Shown piece by piece: positions 43,848 through 54,643 of a stretch of DNA of 64,000 bases (positions within the stretch are counted from its first letter, which is position 1; every line of letters begins with the position of its first letter). The DNA comes from an alpha proteobacterium SCGC AAA536-K22 (GTDB lineage: Bacteria; Pseudomonadota; Alphaproteobacteria; Puniceispirillales; Marisalimonadaceae), in NCBI GenBank assembly GCA_000421325.1, contig ATWQ01000006.1, forward strand, positions 1 through 64,000, in the 5' to 3' direction. Both the position numbers and the translations under genes were made by a program. The notes under the pieces were generated by a model that was not told the origin of the DNA, did no database searches, and saw nothing but the letters and a program-made list of their open reading frames with translations.

Positions 43848-46681
43848 TAATTATAGAAGTAAAAAATGTTTAAAAAAATTTTAATTGCAAATCGTGGGGA
43901 AATAGCTTGTAGAGTAATCAAAACTGCAAGAAAAATGAATATCAAAACTGTTGCTGTTTTTTCAGATGCAGACCGATATGCTGAACACGTTCGTCTAGCT
44001 GATGAAGCCTTTCACTTAGGGGCTTCTTTAGCATCAGAGAGTTATTTAAGATCAGATTTAATCATTAAAGCATGTAAGGACATGAATTGTGACGCCTTAC
44101 ATCCCGGATACGGGTTCTTATCAGAAAATGCTGATTTTGCAGAAGCTTTGAAAAAGGCTGGAATTATTTTTATTGGCCCCTCAAAGTCAGCTATTGCTTC
44201 AATGGGAGATAAAATAGAATCAAAAAAAATTGCCCAAACTGCCAATGTTAATACCGTTCCAGGTCACATAGGTATTATTAAAGACAAGAATGAAGCTATT
44301 AAGATTGCTGACGAAATAGGCTATCCGGTTATGATAAAAGCAAGTGCGGGTGGTGGTGGCAAAGGCATGAGAATTGCTTTCTCAAGAGACGAGATTTCGG
44401 AGAATTTTGAAAGAGCAGAAAGCGAAGCTTTAAATAGTTTTGGAGACAAACGTATTTTTATTGAAAAATTTATAACTGAACCAAGACATATTGAAATTCA
44501 AATTTTAGCTGATAATTATGGGAACATAGTGTATTTAGGTGAAAGAGAGTGCTCTATTCAAAGAAGAAATCAAAAAGTTATTGAAGAAGCACCATCACCT
44601 TTTTTAGATGAACAAACTAGAAAAGAAATGGGTGATCAAGCTGTACAATTATCTAGAAAGGTTTGTTATTCTAGTGCTGGGACTGTTGAATTTATAGTAG
44701 ATAAAGAAAAAAAATTTTATTTTTTGGAAATGAATACACGTTTACAAGTTGAACATCCTGTTACTGAATTAATCACTGGTATAGACCTAGTAGAACAGAT
44801 GATTAACATTGCATTCGGTAAAAAATTAGATATTACTCAAAAAGATATAAAGTTAAACGGTTCAGCTATAGAAACAAGAATCTATGCTGAAAATCCATAT
44901 AAAAACTTTTTACCCTCTACAGGAAGATTAACTAAATATCATCCACCCAAAGAAAAAAAATACCCTGACGGTTCAATTATAAGAAATGATAATGGAGTAA
45001 GAGAAGGTGATGAAGTATCAATGTTTTATGATCCAATGATTGCTAAACTGTGCTCATGGGGTGAAACACGAGATGTTTCAATAAAAAGAATGGAATCTGC
45101 TTTAGATAATTTTTTGCTAGAGGGTATTGATCACAATATACCTTTCCTGTCGGCTATTTTAGGGAATAAAAGATTTAAGTCTGCTAACTTAAGCACATCA
45201 TTTATCCAAGATGAATTTGAAGAGGGCTTTCAGGGAATTATTCCTAACAAGCATGAAGAATGGACTTTAGCTTCTATAATCCTTGCTTATCATATAACTG
45301 AAATATCAAAAGATTTTGAAATTTCAGAAGGGTTTTCTAAGGAATGGCAAGTCCACATCAATTATAAATCATTAGTATCAGAGATCTCTAAATTAAATTT
45401 TAAAATTAAAAAACAAGTTGAAGATAAAATTCAATTATATGTTCAGCCCATACCATCGAAAAAGACGTCAGGCATGGTAAATGAATATTTGATTATAGAT
45501 ATTCAAAAAGATTTTATTGCAAAATTAGTTTCAGCATCTATTAAACTTTTCAATGACAGTAATCATGAATTAACTTTTCCTGATAAAATTCAATGTAGGA
45601 TAAACTATCAGAACCCAAATTTAGAACTTTTCTATAGAGGCATTTCAATGTCAGCAACTATTTTTCCAAGACATGTAGCTGAACATTATAAATACATGAA
45701 ACCAATTAAAATCGAAGATAGATCAAACCTTTTAATATGTCCAATGCCAGGAAAATTAATTAGAGTTTTAGTTAAAGAAAATGATATTATAGATGAAGGA
45801 CAGCCATTATGTGTTGTAGAAGCAATGAAAATGGAAAACACTTTAACAGCTTCAAAAAAATGTATGGTTTACAAAATAAATTATCAAGAGGGCGCTACTT
45901 TGTCTGTTGACCAAATAATAATGGAATTCATATTTAAATAGATAATTTAAGCTTTAAGAGATAAATAAATGACAAAAAATAATTGCTTAGAAAGTTGGAA
46001 AGAAAACGCTCTTAAGGAGCTAAAAAAACAAGATATTGATGCAATTATAGTTGAAACGCCAGAAGGTATTAACATTAAACCTCTTTACACTGAGCTAGAC
46101 AATAAAGATATAAAACATCTTGGCTCTAATCCAGGAGAAGCTCCTTATGTTAGAGGTCCAAAAGCAACAATGTACACAGGAAGACCGTGGACAATAAGGC
46201 AATACGCAGGTTTTTCAACAGCTTCTGAATCTAACGAATTTTATAAAAGAAATTTGGCTTCGGGGCAAAAGGGATTATCTGTAGCTTTTGATCTAGCAAC
46301 ACATAGAGGTTATGATTCAGATCACGAAAGAGTGTATGGTGATGTAGGCAAGGCTGGAGTAGCAATTGATAGCGTTGAGGATATGAAAATTCTTTTTGAA
46401 GGTATCCCTCTCGATAAAATGTCTGTTTCCATGACTATGAATGGTGCAGTTCTTCCTGTATTAGCGGGGTATATAGTTGCTGCAGAAGAGCAGGGAGTTA
46501 GTCTTGAAAAATTAAGTGGAACAATTCAGAATGATATTTTGAAAGAATTTATGGTTAGGAATACTTATATCTACCCACCAGAGCCCTCTATGAGAATTGT
46601 GTCAGATATTATCCATTTTACATCTAAGAAAATGCCAAAGTTCAACTCCATTTCAATTTCTGGGTATCATATGCAAGAAGC
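43509..46681. repeat. 3,173-bp inverted repeat, right copy
   Basis: This is the reverse complement of window positions 1-3173. It begins inside pccB (codon 392 in the TTG-based numbering), spans pccA, and ends within mutase codon 238. The genes here run unbroken through both repeat ends, so this is the native arrangement. The left copy is the derived or artefactual one. Confidence 0.97.
43866..45941 (+). CDS. pccA: propionyl-CoA carboxylase alpha subunit
   Basis: This is the native copy of the 691-residue biotin carboxylase/biotin carrier chain. Order: N-domain to about residue 115, ATP-grasp (GGGGKGMR 162-169; later FLEMNTRLQVEHPVTE), C-domain, a linker of about 200 residues, biotinyl domain (EAMKMEN, Lys 655). 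It starts 18 bases after pccB and 27 before mcm, one operon. The long linker before the biotinyl domain fits PccA better than AccC, which lacks a carrier. It uses bicarbonate and ATP. Confidence 0.95.
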   Translation: MFKKILIANRGEIACRVIKTARKMNIKTVAVFSDADRYAEHVRLADEAFHLGASLASESYLRSDLIIKACKDMNCDALHPGYGFLSENADFAEALKKAGIIFIGPSKSAIASMGDKIESKKIAQTANVNTVPGHIGIIKDKNEAIKIADEIGYPVMIKASAGGGGKGMRIAFSRDEISENFERAESEALNSFGDKRIFIEKFITEPRHIEIQILADNYGNIVYLGERECSIQRRNQKVIEEAPSPFLDEQTRKEMGDQAVQLSRKVCYSSAGTVEFIVDKEKKFYFLEMNTRLQVEHPVTELITGIDLVEQMINIAFGKKLDITQKDIKLNGSAIETRIYAENPYKNFLPSTGRLTKYHPPKEKKYPDGSIIRNDNGVREGDEVSMFYDPMIAKLCSWGETRDVSIKRMESALDNFLLEGIDHNIPFLSAILGNKRFKSANLSTSFIQDEFEEGFQGIIPNKHEEWTLASIILAYHITEISKDFEISEGFSKEWQVHINYKSLVSEISKLNFKIKKQVEDKIQLYVQPIPSKKTSGMVNEYLIIDIQKDFIAKLVSASIKLFNDSNHELTFPDKIQCRINYQNPNLELFYRGISMSATIFPRHVAEHYKYMKPIKIEDRSNLLICPMPGKLIRVLVKENDIIDEGQPLCVVEAMKMENTLTASKKCMVYKINYQEGATLSVDQIIMEFIFK

Positions 46682-48146
46682 AGGAGCTTCTTTGGTTCAA
46701 GAGTTAGCTTTTACAATCGCAGATGGCTTGGAATATATAAGAGCGGCTTCTAAAAAAGATTTATTAGTTGATGACTTTGCACCAAGGTTATCCTTTTTCT
46801 TTGCCATTGGAATGAATTTTTTTATGGAAGCTGCTAAGTTAAGAGCTGCAAGGTATTTATGGTCAGAATGGACGAAAAAGTTATTTAATTGTCAAAATCC
46901 AAAATCTCAAATGCTTAGAACTCATTGTCAAACCTCTGGTGCAAGTTTACAAGAGCAAGATCCATACAATAATATTATTAGAACTACTATTGAGGCACTA
47001 GCAGCTACTTTAGGTGGCACTCAATCGTTACACACTAATTCGTTTGATGAGGCAATAGGATTACCAACTGAATTTTCAGCTAAAATAGCTAGGAACACTC
47101 AATTAATTCTTCAACATGAGAGTGGTATTACTGACACTGTTGACCCTCTTGCTGGAAGCTATTTTGTTGAAAATATGACAAAGGAACTAATAGACAAGGC
47201 AAACATACTTATTGAAAAGATTGAAGATATGGGAGGTATGACAGTAGCAGTAATTGAAGGATTCCCAAAGTCAGAAATAGAAATATCTGCTACTAAACGT
47301 CAGGCAAAAATTGATTCAGGAGAACAAGTAATTGTTGGAGTAAATAAATTTAAATCTGATGAACAAGATCCTATTGAAATATTAGATATTGATAACAACG
47401 CAGTCCGTAACGAACAAATAAGTAAATTAATTGAGATAAAAAAGTTAAGAAATTCTAACAATGTAAAAATTGCTTTGGAAAATTTAAAAAACGCTGCAAG
47501 AGTAAATACTGGTAACCTTCTAGACTTAACTATTATTGCTATTAGAGCAAGGGCAACAGTAGGAGAAGTTTCTTATGCCTTAGAAGAAGTTTATGGTCGT
47601 TACGGTGTCAAACAAGATGTAATTAAAAATATTTATAAAAATTCTTATCTCAATAAAGAAGATTTTAAAGAGGTCGATAACGCTTTATTAAACTTTAAAA
47701 ATATTGCAGGTGAGAACCCTAAAATTTTTATGGCTAAACTAGGACAAGATGGACATGACAGAGGAGCTAAAGTAATAGCATCTGCGTTCACTGATATTGG
47801 TTTTGTGGTTGAAATTGGCACTTTATTTCAGACACCAAAAGAGGCGGTTGATCTTGCAATTAAATCTAGCGTACATGTAATAGGCGTTTCTTCTCTAGCT
47901 GCAGGTCACAAAACATTGATACCTGAATTATTAGATGAACTTAAAAGAAGACAGGCAGACGATATTCTCGTTGTTTGTGGCGGGGTTATTCCCCCACAAG
48001 ATTATCAATTTTTATATGATGCCGGTGTTGCTGCCATTTTTGGTCCGGGAACATCAATTCCACACGCAGCGTCAACAACAATTAACAAAGCATCTGAACA
48101 GTTAATGAGAATGCATAATTATAGAAATGCTAGAACCAATAATTAG
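45969..48146 (+). CDS. methylmalonyl-CoA mutase (single-chain)
   Basis: This is a 725-residue B12-dependent mutase converting (R)-methylmalonyl-CoA to succinyl-CoA. The N-terminal barrel has [39 protein letters not shown] and [13 protein letters not shown]. The C-terminal cobalamin domain has [11 protein letters not shown] (base-off DxHxxG), [10 protein letters not shown] and GGVIPPQDY. Large and cobalamin parts are fused as in ScpA/MutB. It follows pccA at 27 bases. Its first 237 codons recur at the left window edge. The meaB chaperone gene is not in the window. Confidence 0.95.
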   Translation: MTKNNCLESWKENALKELKKQDIDAIIVETPEGINIKPLYTELDNKDIKHLGSNPGEAPYVRGPKATMYTGRPWTIRQYAGFSTASESNEFYKRNLASGQKGLSVAFDLATHRGYDSDHERVYGDVGKAGVAIDSVEDMKILFEGIPLDKMSVSMTMNGAVLPVLAGYIVAAEEQGVSLEKLSGTIQNDILKEFMVRNTYIYPPEPSMRIVSDIIHFTSKKMPKFNSISISGYHMQEAGASLVQELAFTIADGLEYIRAASKKDLLVDDFAPRLSFFFAIGMNFFMEAAKLRAARYLWSEWTKKLFNCQNPKSQMLRTHCQTSGASLQEQDPYNNIIRTTIEALAATLGGTQSLHTNSFDEAIGLPTEFSAKIARNTQLILQHESGITDTVDPLAGSYFVENMTKELIDKANILIEKIEDMGGMTVAVIEGFPKSEIEISATKRQAKIDSGEQVIVGVNKFKSDEQDPIEILDIDNNAVRNEQISKLIEIKKLRNSNNVKIALENLKNAARVNTGNLLDLTIIAIRARATVGEVSYALEEVYGRYGVKQDVIKNIYKNSYLNKEDFKEVDNALLNFKNIAGENPKIFMAKLGQDGHDRGAKVIASAFTDIGFVVEIGTLFQTPKEAVDLAIKSSVHVIGVSSLAAGHKTLIPELLDELKRRQADDILVVCGGVIPPQDYQFLYDAGVAAIFGPGTSIPHAASTTINKASEQLMRMHNYRNARTNN

Positions 48147-48170
48147 TCATTAATTTCATGGGAGAAACTA

Positions 48171-50056
48171 TTGGAATATTATAGAGATATTTACAAAAGT
48201 TGGAAAAATGATCATCTTAAATTTTGGGCTAAACAATCTGAAGCTGTTACATGGGAAAAAAAACCAAAAAAATTTTAGACAACTCGAATAGTCCCTTTTA
48301 TAAATGGTTTCCTGATGGAACTTTAAACACATCTTACAACGCAATTGATAGACATGTTTTATCAGGCAGGGGAGATCAAGATGCTATTATTTATGATAGT
48401 CCAGTTACCAATACTAAAAAGAGAATAACTTATTCACAATTACAATATAAAGTTTCCCAGTTTGCTGGAGCATTAACAAAATTAAGTGTTGTTAAAGGTG
48501 ATCGTGTGATCATTTACATGCCTATGATACCTGAAGCTTTAGTGGCTATGTTAGCTTGCGCTCGAATTGGAGCGGTTCATTCTGTTGTTTTTGGGGGATT
48601 TGCCTCAAATGAATTAGCTGTGAGAATTGATGATTGTAAACCTAAGGTCATAGTTTCTGCATCATGTGGCCATGAGCCAAATAGAATCATTGAATATAAG
48701 CCTTTACTTGATAAAGCAATTGAAATTGCAAAACATCAAGTAGAAAAATGTGTAATTTTTCAAAGAGACACTTTCAAAGCTCAACTCAATCCAAACTATG
48801 ATATAGATTGGAATCAAATTATTAAAGATGTTTCTTTGGCTAAGTCTGTCGAAGTAGATGCAAATGATCCTTTGTACATTTTGTATACCTCAGGAACTAC
48901 AGGTAAACCAAAAGGGGTGGTTAGGGATAATGGAGGACATGCAGTATCTCTTAAATGGTCAATGAATAACATATATAATGTAAACCCTGGAGATGTGTAT
49001 TGGGCGGCATCAGATATTGGTTGGGTTGTAGGTCATTCTTATATCGTATATGCACCGTTATTTCATGGTTGTACTACAGTTTTGTTTGAAGGCAAACCCA
49101 TTGGTACACCTGATGCTGGGACTTTTTGGAGAATTATCTCAGAGTATAAAGTTAAAGTTTTATTTACGGCACCAACTGCATTAAGGGCTGTAAAAAGAGA
49201 TGATCCAACAGGTGAGTATATTAAAAACTTTGACATTACAAGTTTGCAATCTCTATTTCTTGCTGGAGAAAGGGCGGATCCTGATACTGTATTATGGCTA
49301 GAAGATAAACTAAAAATTCCTATTATTGATCACTGGTGGCAAACAGAAACAGGATGGCCTGTAGCTTCTAATCCTCTAGGAATAGAGGCTCTTCCTATAA
49401 AAACAGGTTCACCAACTTTGGCTATGCCAGGATATGATGTACAAGTTTTATCTGAAGAGGGAAAAGAAGTTCCAAGAGGTACGCTTGGAGCAATTTCGAT
49501 AAAGCTACCTTTACCACCTGGTTCACTACCGACTTTATGGAATGCAGATGATAGATATATAGAGTCGTATTTAGCCACATTTAAAGGTTATTACGAGACA
49601 GGTGACGCTGGTTATCAAGATGAAGAAGATTACTTGTACATAATGTCTAGAACTGATGATGTAATCAATGTTGCAGGACATAGACTTTCAACTGGTGCTA
49701 TGGAAGAGGCGTTGTCTAATCATATAGATGTTGCTGAATGTGCTGTTGTTGGAGTGTATGACGATCTCAAAGGGCAAGTGCCCCTTGGACTAATTTGTTT
49801 GAACAAAGGGTGTAATAAAACTCATGAAATTGTATGTAAAGAAGTGGTTGATTTAGTTCGTAATGATATAGGGCCAGTGGCAGCATTCAAGTCAGTTGCA
49901 GTGGTATCTTCACTTCCTAAGACCAGATCAGGAAAAATATTAAGAGCTACAATTAGAAAAATAGCAGATAAAGTTGAATGGGAAATGCCTGCAACTGTTG
50001 ATAATCCCTTAGTTTTTGAAGAAATTAAAAAAGCTTTAAAACCCCTTGGTTATTAA
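48171..50056 (+). pseudogene. prpE: propionyl-CoA synthetase, split by -1 frameshift near N-terminus
   Basis: The start is TTG 48171, six bases after GGGAG (48160-48164). It reads MEYYRDIYKSWKNDHLKF and AVTWEKKP, then stops at 48276. The main frame (from ATG 48251) continues ILDNSNSPFYKWF through [53 protein letters not shown] and [12 protein letters not shown]. One extra A in the run of seven (48266-48272), or in the run of eight just before it, would fuse them into 628 residues. The SCGHEPNR and YKPLLD segments favour propionyl- over acetyl-CoA synthetase. It supplies propionyl-CoA to PccAB. Confidence 0.87.
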
Positions 50057-50062
50057 TTATCA

Positions 50063-51073
50063 TCAAACTTTCATAATAAATTTTCCAACATGATCTCCTT
50101 TTTCGAGAGCTTTATGTGCATTAACTGCATCCATCAATTTAAATTCTTTTTCAATAATTGGTTTTATCTTACCTGATTCTAAATATTGCCAAGTGTTTTT
50201 AATAAGGCTTTCAACATACTCAGATTTCTTGCTAGATGACTGCGGTCTTAACGTAGATCCCGAAATTGTTTGCCTCTTAATCATTATGTTTGCAAAATTT
50301 ACTTCATCTTTAATTCCTCCTTGAACTGCAATAATTACTAATCTGCCATCAAAGTTTAAACATTTTAAATTTCTTGGAATATAGCTTCCTGCAACCATGT
50401 CCAAAATAACATCAACACCTTCACTATTTGTAAGTTGATTTATTTCATCTTCAAATTTCATACTTTTATAGTTGATGCATTTGCTTGCCCCAATCTTTTC
50501 TACGGCATTACATTTTTCGTCGCTTCCTGCTGTAGCGTAAACTGTACTACCAAATTGTTTTGCTAATTGAATTGCAGTGGTCCCGATACCACTTGCCCCG
50601 CCATGAATTAGAACTTTTTCATTTTTTGATAATTTTCCTCGGATAAACAAATTACTCCAAACAGTTATAAAAGTTTCAGGTATGCATGCAGCCTCTCGCA
50701 ATGAGTAATTATTTGGTATAGGCATACAATGACCTACATCTACCGCAACATATTCTGCATATCCACCCCCATGACAAAGTGCACAAACTTTATCACCTCT
50801 ATTGAATTTTAAATTTGAACCTTTTGTATCAACTATAATACCAGAAACTTCTAAACCAGGTAAATCTGAAGCAGTATCTGGGACTTTGTAATTTCCTTGT
50901 CTTTGCAATAAATCTGGCCTATTTACTCCTGCAAATGAGACTTTTATTAAAACTTGATTATCCGAAAGATTTGGTACTGATCGAAAACACAGATGCAAAT
51001 TTTCAGGAGCTCCAAATTCTTTTATTTCTATAGCTTGCATTTGTTCTGGTATTGTAAATATCTTATTACTCAT
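50063..51073 (-). CDS. NAD(P)H:quinone oxidoreductase, zinc-less medium-chain type
   Basis: This is a 336-residue protein of the quinone oxidoreductase/PIG3 group: MQAIEIKEFGAPENL, GVNRPDLLQRQG, PGLEVSGIIV, HGGASGIGTTAIQLAKQFG (NADPH loop) and a final HVGKFIMKV. No zinc-ligand cysteine cluster is present. The start is the ATG at 51071-51073 with GGAG upstream; a longer frame to 51100 is not favoured. It is convergent with prpE, six bases between stops. Confidence 0.88.
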   Translation of the reverse strand: MSNKIFTIPEQMQAIEIKEFGAPENLHLCFRSVPNLSDNQVLIKVSFAGVNRPDLLQRQGNYKVPDTASDLPGLEVSGIIVDTKGSNLKFNRGDKVCALCHGGGYAEYVAVDVGHCMPIPNNYSLREAACIPETFITVWSNLFIRGKLSKNEKVLIHGGASGIGTTAIQLAKQFGSTVYATAGSDEKCNAVEKIGASKCINYKSMKFEDEINQLTNSEGVDVILDMVAGSYIPRNLKCLNFDGRLVIIAVQGGIKDEVNFANIMIKRQTISGSTLRPQSSSKKSEYVESLIKNTWQYLESGKIKPIIEKEFKLMDAVNAHKALEKGDHVGKFIMKV

Positions 51074-51168
51074 TTTATACTCCTTAAAAAAAATGCCCAA
51101 ATTTAGTCTATATTTGTCAAATTATAGCCACTTAATAATGAAATATATATAATTAAAAGGAGAAATTA

Positions 51169-51396
51169 ATGATATTTTTTGTTGCTATTTATTCAATACT
51201 AGCTCTTCAGGAGCCTCATGTTAAAGAATTTTTAAATGAAGCATCTAAATCAGGTCCCATAAAATATAGTTTTGTGAAGCCTGTAGATTGTTCATCTGGT
51301 AAATTAAAAAACACTTACGCATTAGCTCAGAATGGAAAAGTTGTTTTAAAACAGGTTTCTCAAGATGGTTCAATAGGACCAGTTTGTATAAAATAA
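51169..51396 (+). CDS. small protein of unknown function (75 residues)
   Basis: The frame opens at ATG with AAGGAG six to eight bases upstream, a convincing translation start. It has a short hydrophobic beginning (MIFFVAIYSILALQ), then VKEFLNEASKSGP, a CSSGKLKNTYALAQNGKVV stretch and a final VCIK. I recognise no family. It lies between the quinone reductase start and the argG stop (seven bases), and may be a short periplasmic or membrane-tethered peptide with two cysteines. Confidence 0.6.
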   Translation: MIFFVAIYSILALQEPHVKEFLNEASKSGPIKYSFVKPVDCSSGKLKNTYALAQNGKVVLKQVSQDGSIGPVCIK

Positions 51397-51402
51397 ATAG
51401 AT

Positions 51403-52629
51403 TCAAGAAGAGCTTTCAATCATTTTTTTGACTCTTAATCTAAGTGCATTTAATTTTATAAATCCTTCAGCATCGGAGTGATTATAATCTGCAGTACCTT
51501 CTTCGAAAGTTACTAAGCTTTCACTATATAAAGAAAAAGGAGACTTTCTTCCAGTTATAATAACGTTTCCTTTATATAATTTAGCTCTTACTGTTCCTGA
51601 AACATTTTTTTGACTTATGTCTATTGAGGCTTGTAACATTTCTCTTTCAGGAGAAAACCAAAATCCATTGTAAATCAACTCTGCATATTTGGGCATTAAT
51701 TCATCCTTGAGATGTGCTGCACCTCTATCTAAGGTAATTGACTCAATTGCTCTTCTCATATGAAATAGGATAGTGCCACCAGGAGTTTCATATACTCCTC
51801 TAGATTTCATTCCAACAAATCTGTTTTCAACTAAATCAATTCTTCCTATACCATTCTCTCCCCCCAAAATATTTAATTGATGAAGCATTAATGCTGGAGA
51901 TAAACTTTTACCATTTAAAGAGACTGGATCACCATTTAAGAATTCTAAAGTTATTTCTGTTGGTTTGTCTGGAGCTTCAAATGGTGAAACGGTTCTAGAA
52001 TATATAAATTCTTCAGGTTCAACCCATGGGTCTTCCAAAATTTTTCCTTCTGCTGAAATATGTAATAAATTTGCATCTACACTAAATGGTGCATCTCCTC
52101 TTTTATCTTTCGGCACTTGAATTTGATTTTTTTCTGCATAGTTTATCAAATTAGTTCTGCTTGAGAGATCCCACTCTCTCCATGGCGAAATGACTTTAAT
52201 ATCTGGTTGCAGGCTATAGTAACCAATTTCAAATCTTACTTGATCATTACCTTTTCCAGTCGCCCCATGTGAAACTGCATCAGAGCCAGTTAAGTTTGCA
52301 ATCTCAATCTGTCTTTTGGCTATGAGAGGTCTAGCAATAGAGGTGCCAAGTAAATATACTCCTTCATATAAAGCATTACCCCTAAACATTGGGAAGACAA
52401 AATCTCTTACAAACTCTTCTTTTAAATCATCAATAAAAATCTCTTTAACGCCCAATGATTCTGCTTTATTTCTTGCAGGCTCAACTTCTTCGCCTTGACC
52501 AATGTCAGCAGTAAAAGTTACGACATCACATTTATAATTATCTTGGAGCCATTTTAAAATAACTGAAGTATCTAAACCTCCAGAGTAAGCTAAAACAATT
52601 TTTTTGATTTTAGAATTTTCTTTAAGCAT
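51403..52629 (-). CDS. argG: argininosuccinate synthase
   Basis: This is a 408-residue ATP-dependent ligase joining citrulline and aspartate. It has the PP-loop [39 protein letters not shown] and [19 protein letters not shown] (citrulline/aspartate site). The start is ATG with GGAAG-like ribosome site. It completes, with argD and argF, the later arginine pathway; argH is not in the window. A 270-bp gap separates it from the divergent IalB-like gene. Confidence 0.96.
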   Translation of the reverse strand: MLKENSKIKKIVLAYSGGLDTSVILKWLQDNYKCDVVTFTADIGQGEEVEPARNKAESLGVKEIFIDDLKEEFVRDFVFPMFRGNALYEGVYLLGTSIARPLIAKRQIEIANLTGSDAVSHGATGKGNDQVRFEIGYYSLQPDIKVISPWREWDLSSRTNLINYAEKNQIQVPKDKRGDAPFSVDANLLHISAEGKILEDPWVEPEEFIYSRTVSPFEAPDKPTEITLEFLNGDPVSLNGKSLSPALMLHQLNILGGENGIGRIDLVENRFVGMKSRGVYETPGGTILFHMRRAIESITLDRGAAHLKDELMPKYAELIYNGFWFSPEREMLQASIDISQKNVSGTVRAKLYKGNVIITGRKSPFSLYSESLVTFEEGTADYNHSDAEGFIKLNALRLRVKKMIESSS

Positions 52630-52899
52630 TTTTCTTCCTTAAGTTATAATAATTGTAATTTACAAATTTTTTAAATAACCCATAGGTTTAAGCTGGAATT
52701 AATTATAAGTACGTTAAATATTGTTTTTTGTAAAAATAATTATATAATTTGATGTTATATATTTTAAGGTTGTAAGTATTGCCAATTCTTGTTATTTGTC
52801 ATAAGTACCTTCTATTAATTTTAAAATATATCATTTTCTTCATTTAGATGAATGTATTATGTAATTGTTAAGAAATTGTATTAGAAGCAATAAAATTGA
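52630..52899. other. 270-bp AT-rich divergent spacer with no recognisable gene
   Basis: This region lies between argG (leftward) and the IalB-like gene (rightward). I find no reading frame with a ribosome site, no tRNA-like cloverleaf and no hairpin-plus-T-run. It must carry both divergent promoters. An arginine-repressor site is possible but no clear inverted repeat was seen. Confidence 0.5.
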
Positions 52900-53427
52900 A
52901 TGAGATGTTTGATGAAACCCTACCAAAGATTTACTTTTTTAATATGTTTTTTTTCAACAGTTCTTTTTTCTAATCTAGTTTTTGGGGAAACCAAATTATT
53001 GGGTGCTGAAAAAAAATGGAATGCTTACGCAACAAAACTTAATAAAAACAAAACATGCTTTATTACCTCTGAGCCTATAAAAACAATTGGCAAATTTAAC
53101 CAGAAAAACAGGGGAAAACCTTATGTTTTTGTCACAAACACAAAGGGTGGAAGTAACCATGAGGTTTCAATAAAAGCTGGCTTTAATTTTAAACGAAATA
53201 AAGATGTGATTTTCGATGTTGATGGAAAAAAAACAAAATTATTTCCAGTTGACGATAGAGCATGGTCCGAAAGCTCGAAAATAGATAGGTTTTTAGTTCA
53301 ATCGATGAGAAGGGGTAAGATATTAACAATTACTGGCACGTCTACTCCAGGTAATAAAATTATTGATACATACTCATTATCAGGTTTCACAAAAGCTTTA
53401 AGGTTAATAGATAAGAGTTGCTCTTAA
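52900..53427 (+). CDS. invasion-associated locus B (IalB) family protein
   Basis: This is a 175-residue exported protein: signal peptide ([24 protein letters not shown]), then [64 protein letters not shown] and [15 protein letters not shown] with a final Cys. That order of motifs matches IalB-family periplasmic proteins common in alphaproteobacteria; the name derives from Bartonella but the general function is unknown. An ATG at codon 5 (52912) could be the true start. It lies eleven bases before rlmN, a conserved neighbour. Confidence 0.82.
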   Translation: MRCLMKPYQRFTFLICFFSTVLFSNLVFGETKLLGAEKKWNAYATKLNKNKTCFITSEPIKTIGKFNQKNRGKPYVFVTNTKGGSNHEVSIKAGFNFKRNKDVIFDVDGKKTKLFPVDDRAWSESSKIDRFLVQSMRRGKILTITGTSTPGNKIIDTYSLSGFTKALRLIDKSCS

Positions 53428-53455
53428 TTTAAAAAAATTGAGAAAGAAATTAGAT

Positions 53456-54553
53456 ATGTCTAAACAAGATCTATTAAATTTTAGCTTTGAAGAATTAAAG
53501 ACTTTTTGTTTAAACAATAACCTTCCAAAATTTAGAGCCACTCAAATTTGGAGATGGTTATATTGTTTTGGATTTCAGTCATTTTTGGAAATGAATAATA
53601 TCTCAAAATCCACGAGAAATATTTTAAATGAGTTGTCTGTAATTACTAGGCCGGAAATTTCAGAGATGAAAGAAAGCAAAGATGGTACTATTAAATGGTT
53701 AATAAAGCTTAAAGATAATTCTGAAATAGAAACAGTTTACATACCCCAAGAAGATCGAGGAACAGTTTGCTTGTCAAGTCAAGTGGGCTGCACTCTGAAT
53801 TGTTCATTTTGTCATACTGGAACACAAGCTCTTGTTAGAAATCTTACTTCAGGAGAAATTATTGGTCAATTGATGTTAGTTATGGATCATTTAAATGATT
53901 GGCCATCAGGAAAAAATCATAGAAAAGTTACTAATGTAGTTATGATGGGTATGGGTGAACCATTGTTAAATTATGATGAGGTGAGTAAAGCAATAAAAAT
54001 TATGATGTCTAGTGATGGAATATCGTTATCTAGGCGTAGAATAACACTTTCAACTTCAGGCATAATACCTAACATTGATAAGACTGGAACTGAGTTAGGC
54101 GTAAACTTAGCTATTTCACTCCATGCAGTTAATGATAAACTTAGAGATCAATTAGTTCCTATTAATAAAAAATATAATCTAGAAGATTTAATAAATTCAT
54201 GCCGAAATTATCCTAACTTATCGAATTCACGCAGAATTACTTGGGAATATGTTATGTTAAAAAATATTAATGACTCTGAAGAAGATGCAAAAAATCTGAT
54301 AAAACTAATTAGAGGAATTCCATCTAAAATTAATTTAATACCTTTCAACCCATGGCCGGGCTCTTTTTTTGAAACTTCAACACAAAATAAAATAGATATT
54401 TTTGCAAAAATTATAATGGATGCGGGTTTTGCATCTCCAATAAGAAAGCCAAGGGGGCAGGATATTTATGCTGCGTGTGGTCAATTGAAATCTGATACTG
54501 AGAAAATAAGAAAATCACAAATAAACAAGCTTGTTCCTATACATTCTCTATAA
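53456..54553 (+). CDS. rlmN: dual-specificity rRNA/tRNA adenine-C2 methyltransferase
   Basis: This is a 365-residue radical-SAM enzyme from the ATG at 53456 (a TTG at 53438 is in frame). [18 protein letters not shown] holds the CxxxCxxC cluster ligands, [12 protein letters not shown] and [10 protein letters not shown] bind SAM, and DIYAACGQL carries the C-terminal methyl-accepting cysteine. It methylates A2503 of 23S rRNA and A37 of some tRNAs. It is co-directional with the IalB-like gene; BI-1 follows after 90 bases. Confidence 0.95.
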   Translation: MSKQDLLNFSFEELKTFCLNNNLPKFRATQIWRWLYCFGFQSFLEMNNISKSTRNILNELSVITRPEISEMKESKDGTIKWLIKLKDNSEIETVYIPQEDRGTVCLSSQVGCTLNCSFCHTGTQALVRNLTSGEIIGQLMLVMDHLNDWPSGKNHRKVTNVVMMGMGEPLLNYDEVSKAIKIMMSSDGISLSRRRITLSTSGIIPNIDKTGTELGVNLAISLHAVNDKLRDQLVPINKKYNLEDLINSCRNYPNLSNSRRITWEYVMLKNINDSEEDAKNLIKLIRGIPSKINLIPFNPWPGSFFETSTQNKIDIFAKIIMDAGFASPIRKPRGQDIYAACGQLKSDTEKIRKSQINKLVPIHSL

Positions 54554-54643
54554 ATATTAATTTTTGTGTAACTATTGCTTTAGAACCTATTTAGTATTAC
54601 ATTATCAATATATTAATAAATAACTTAAAAGGATAATTAATAA

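Noticed and set aside
52630-52899. tRNA or small RNA in the longest spacer
   Set aside because: No cloverleaf pairing, no GGTTCGA-type loop and no terminator-like hairpin was found.
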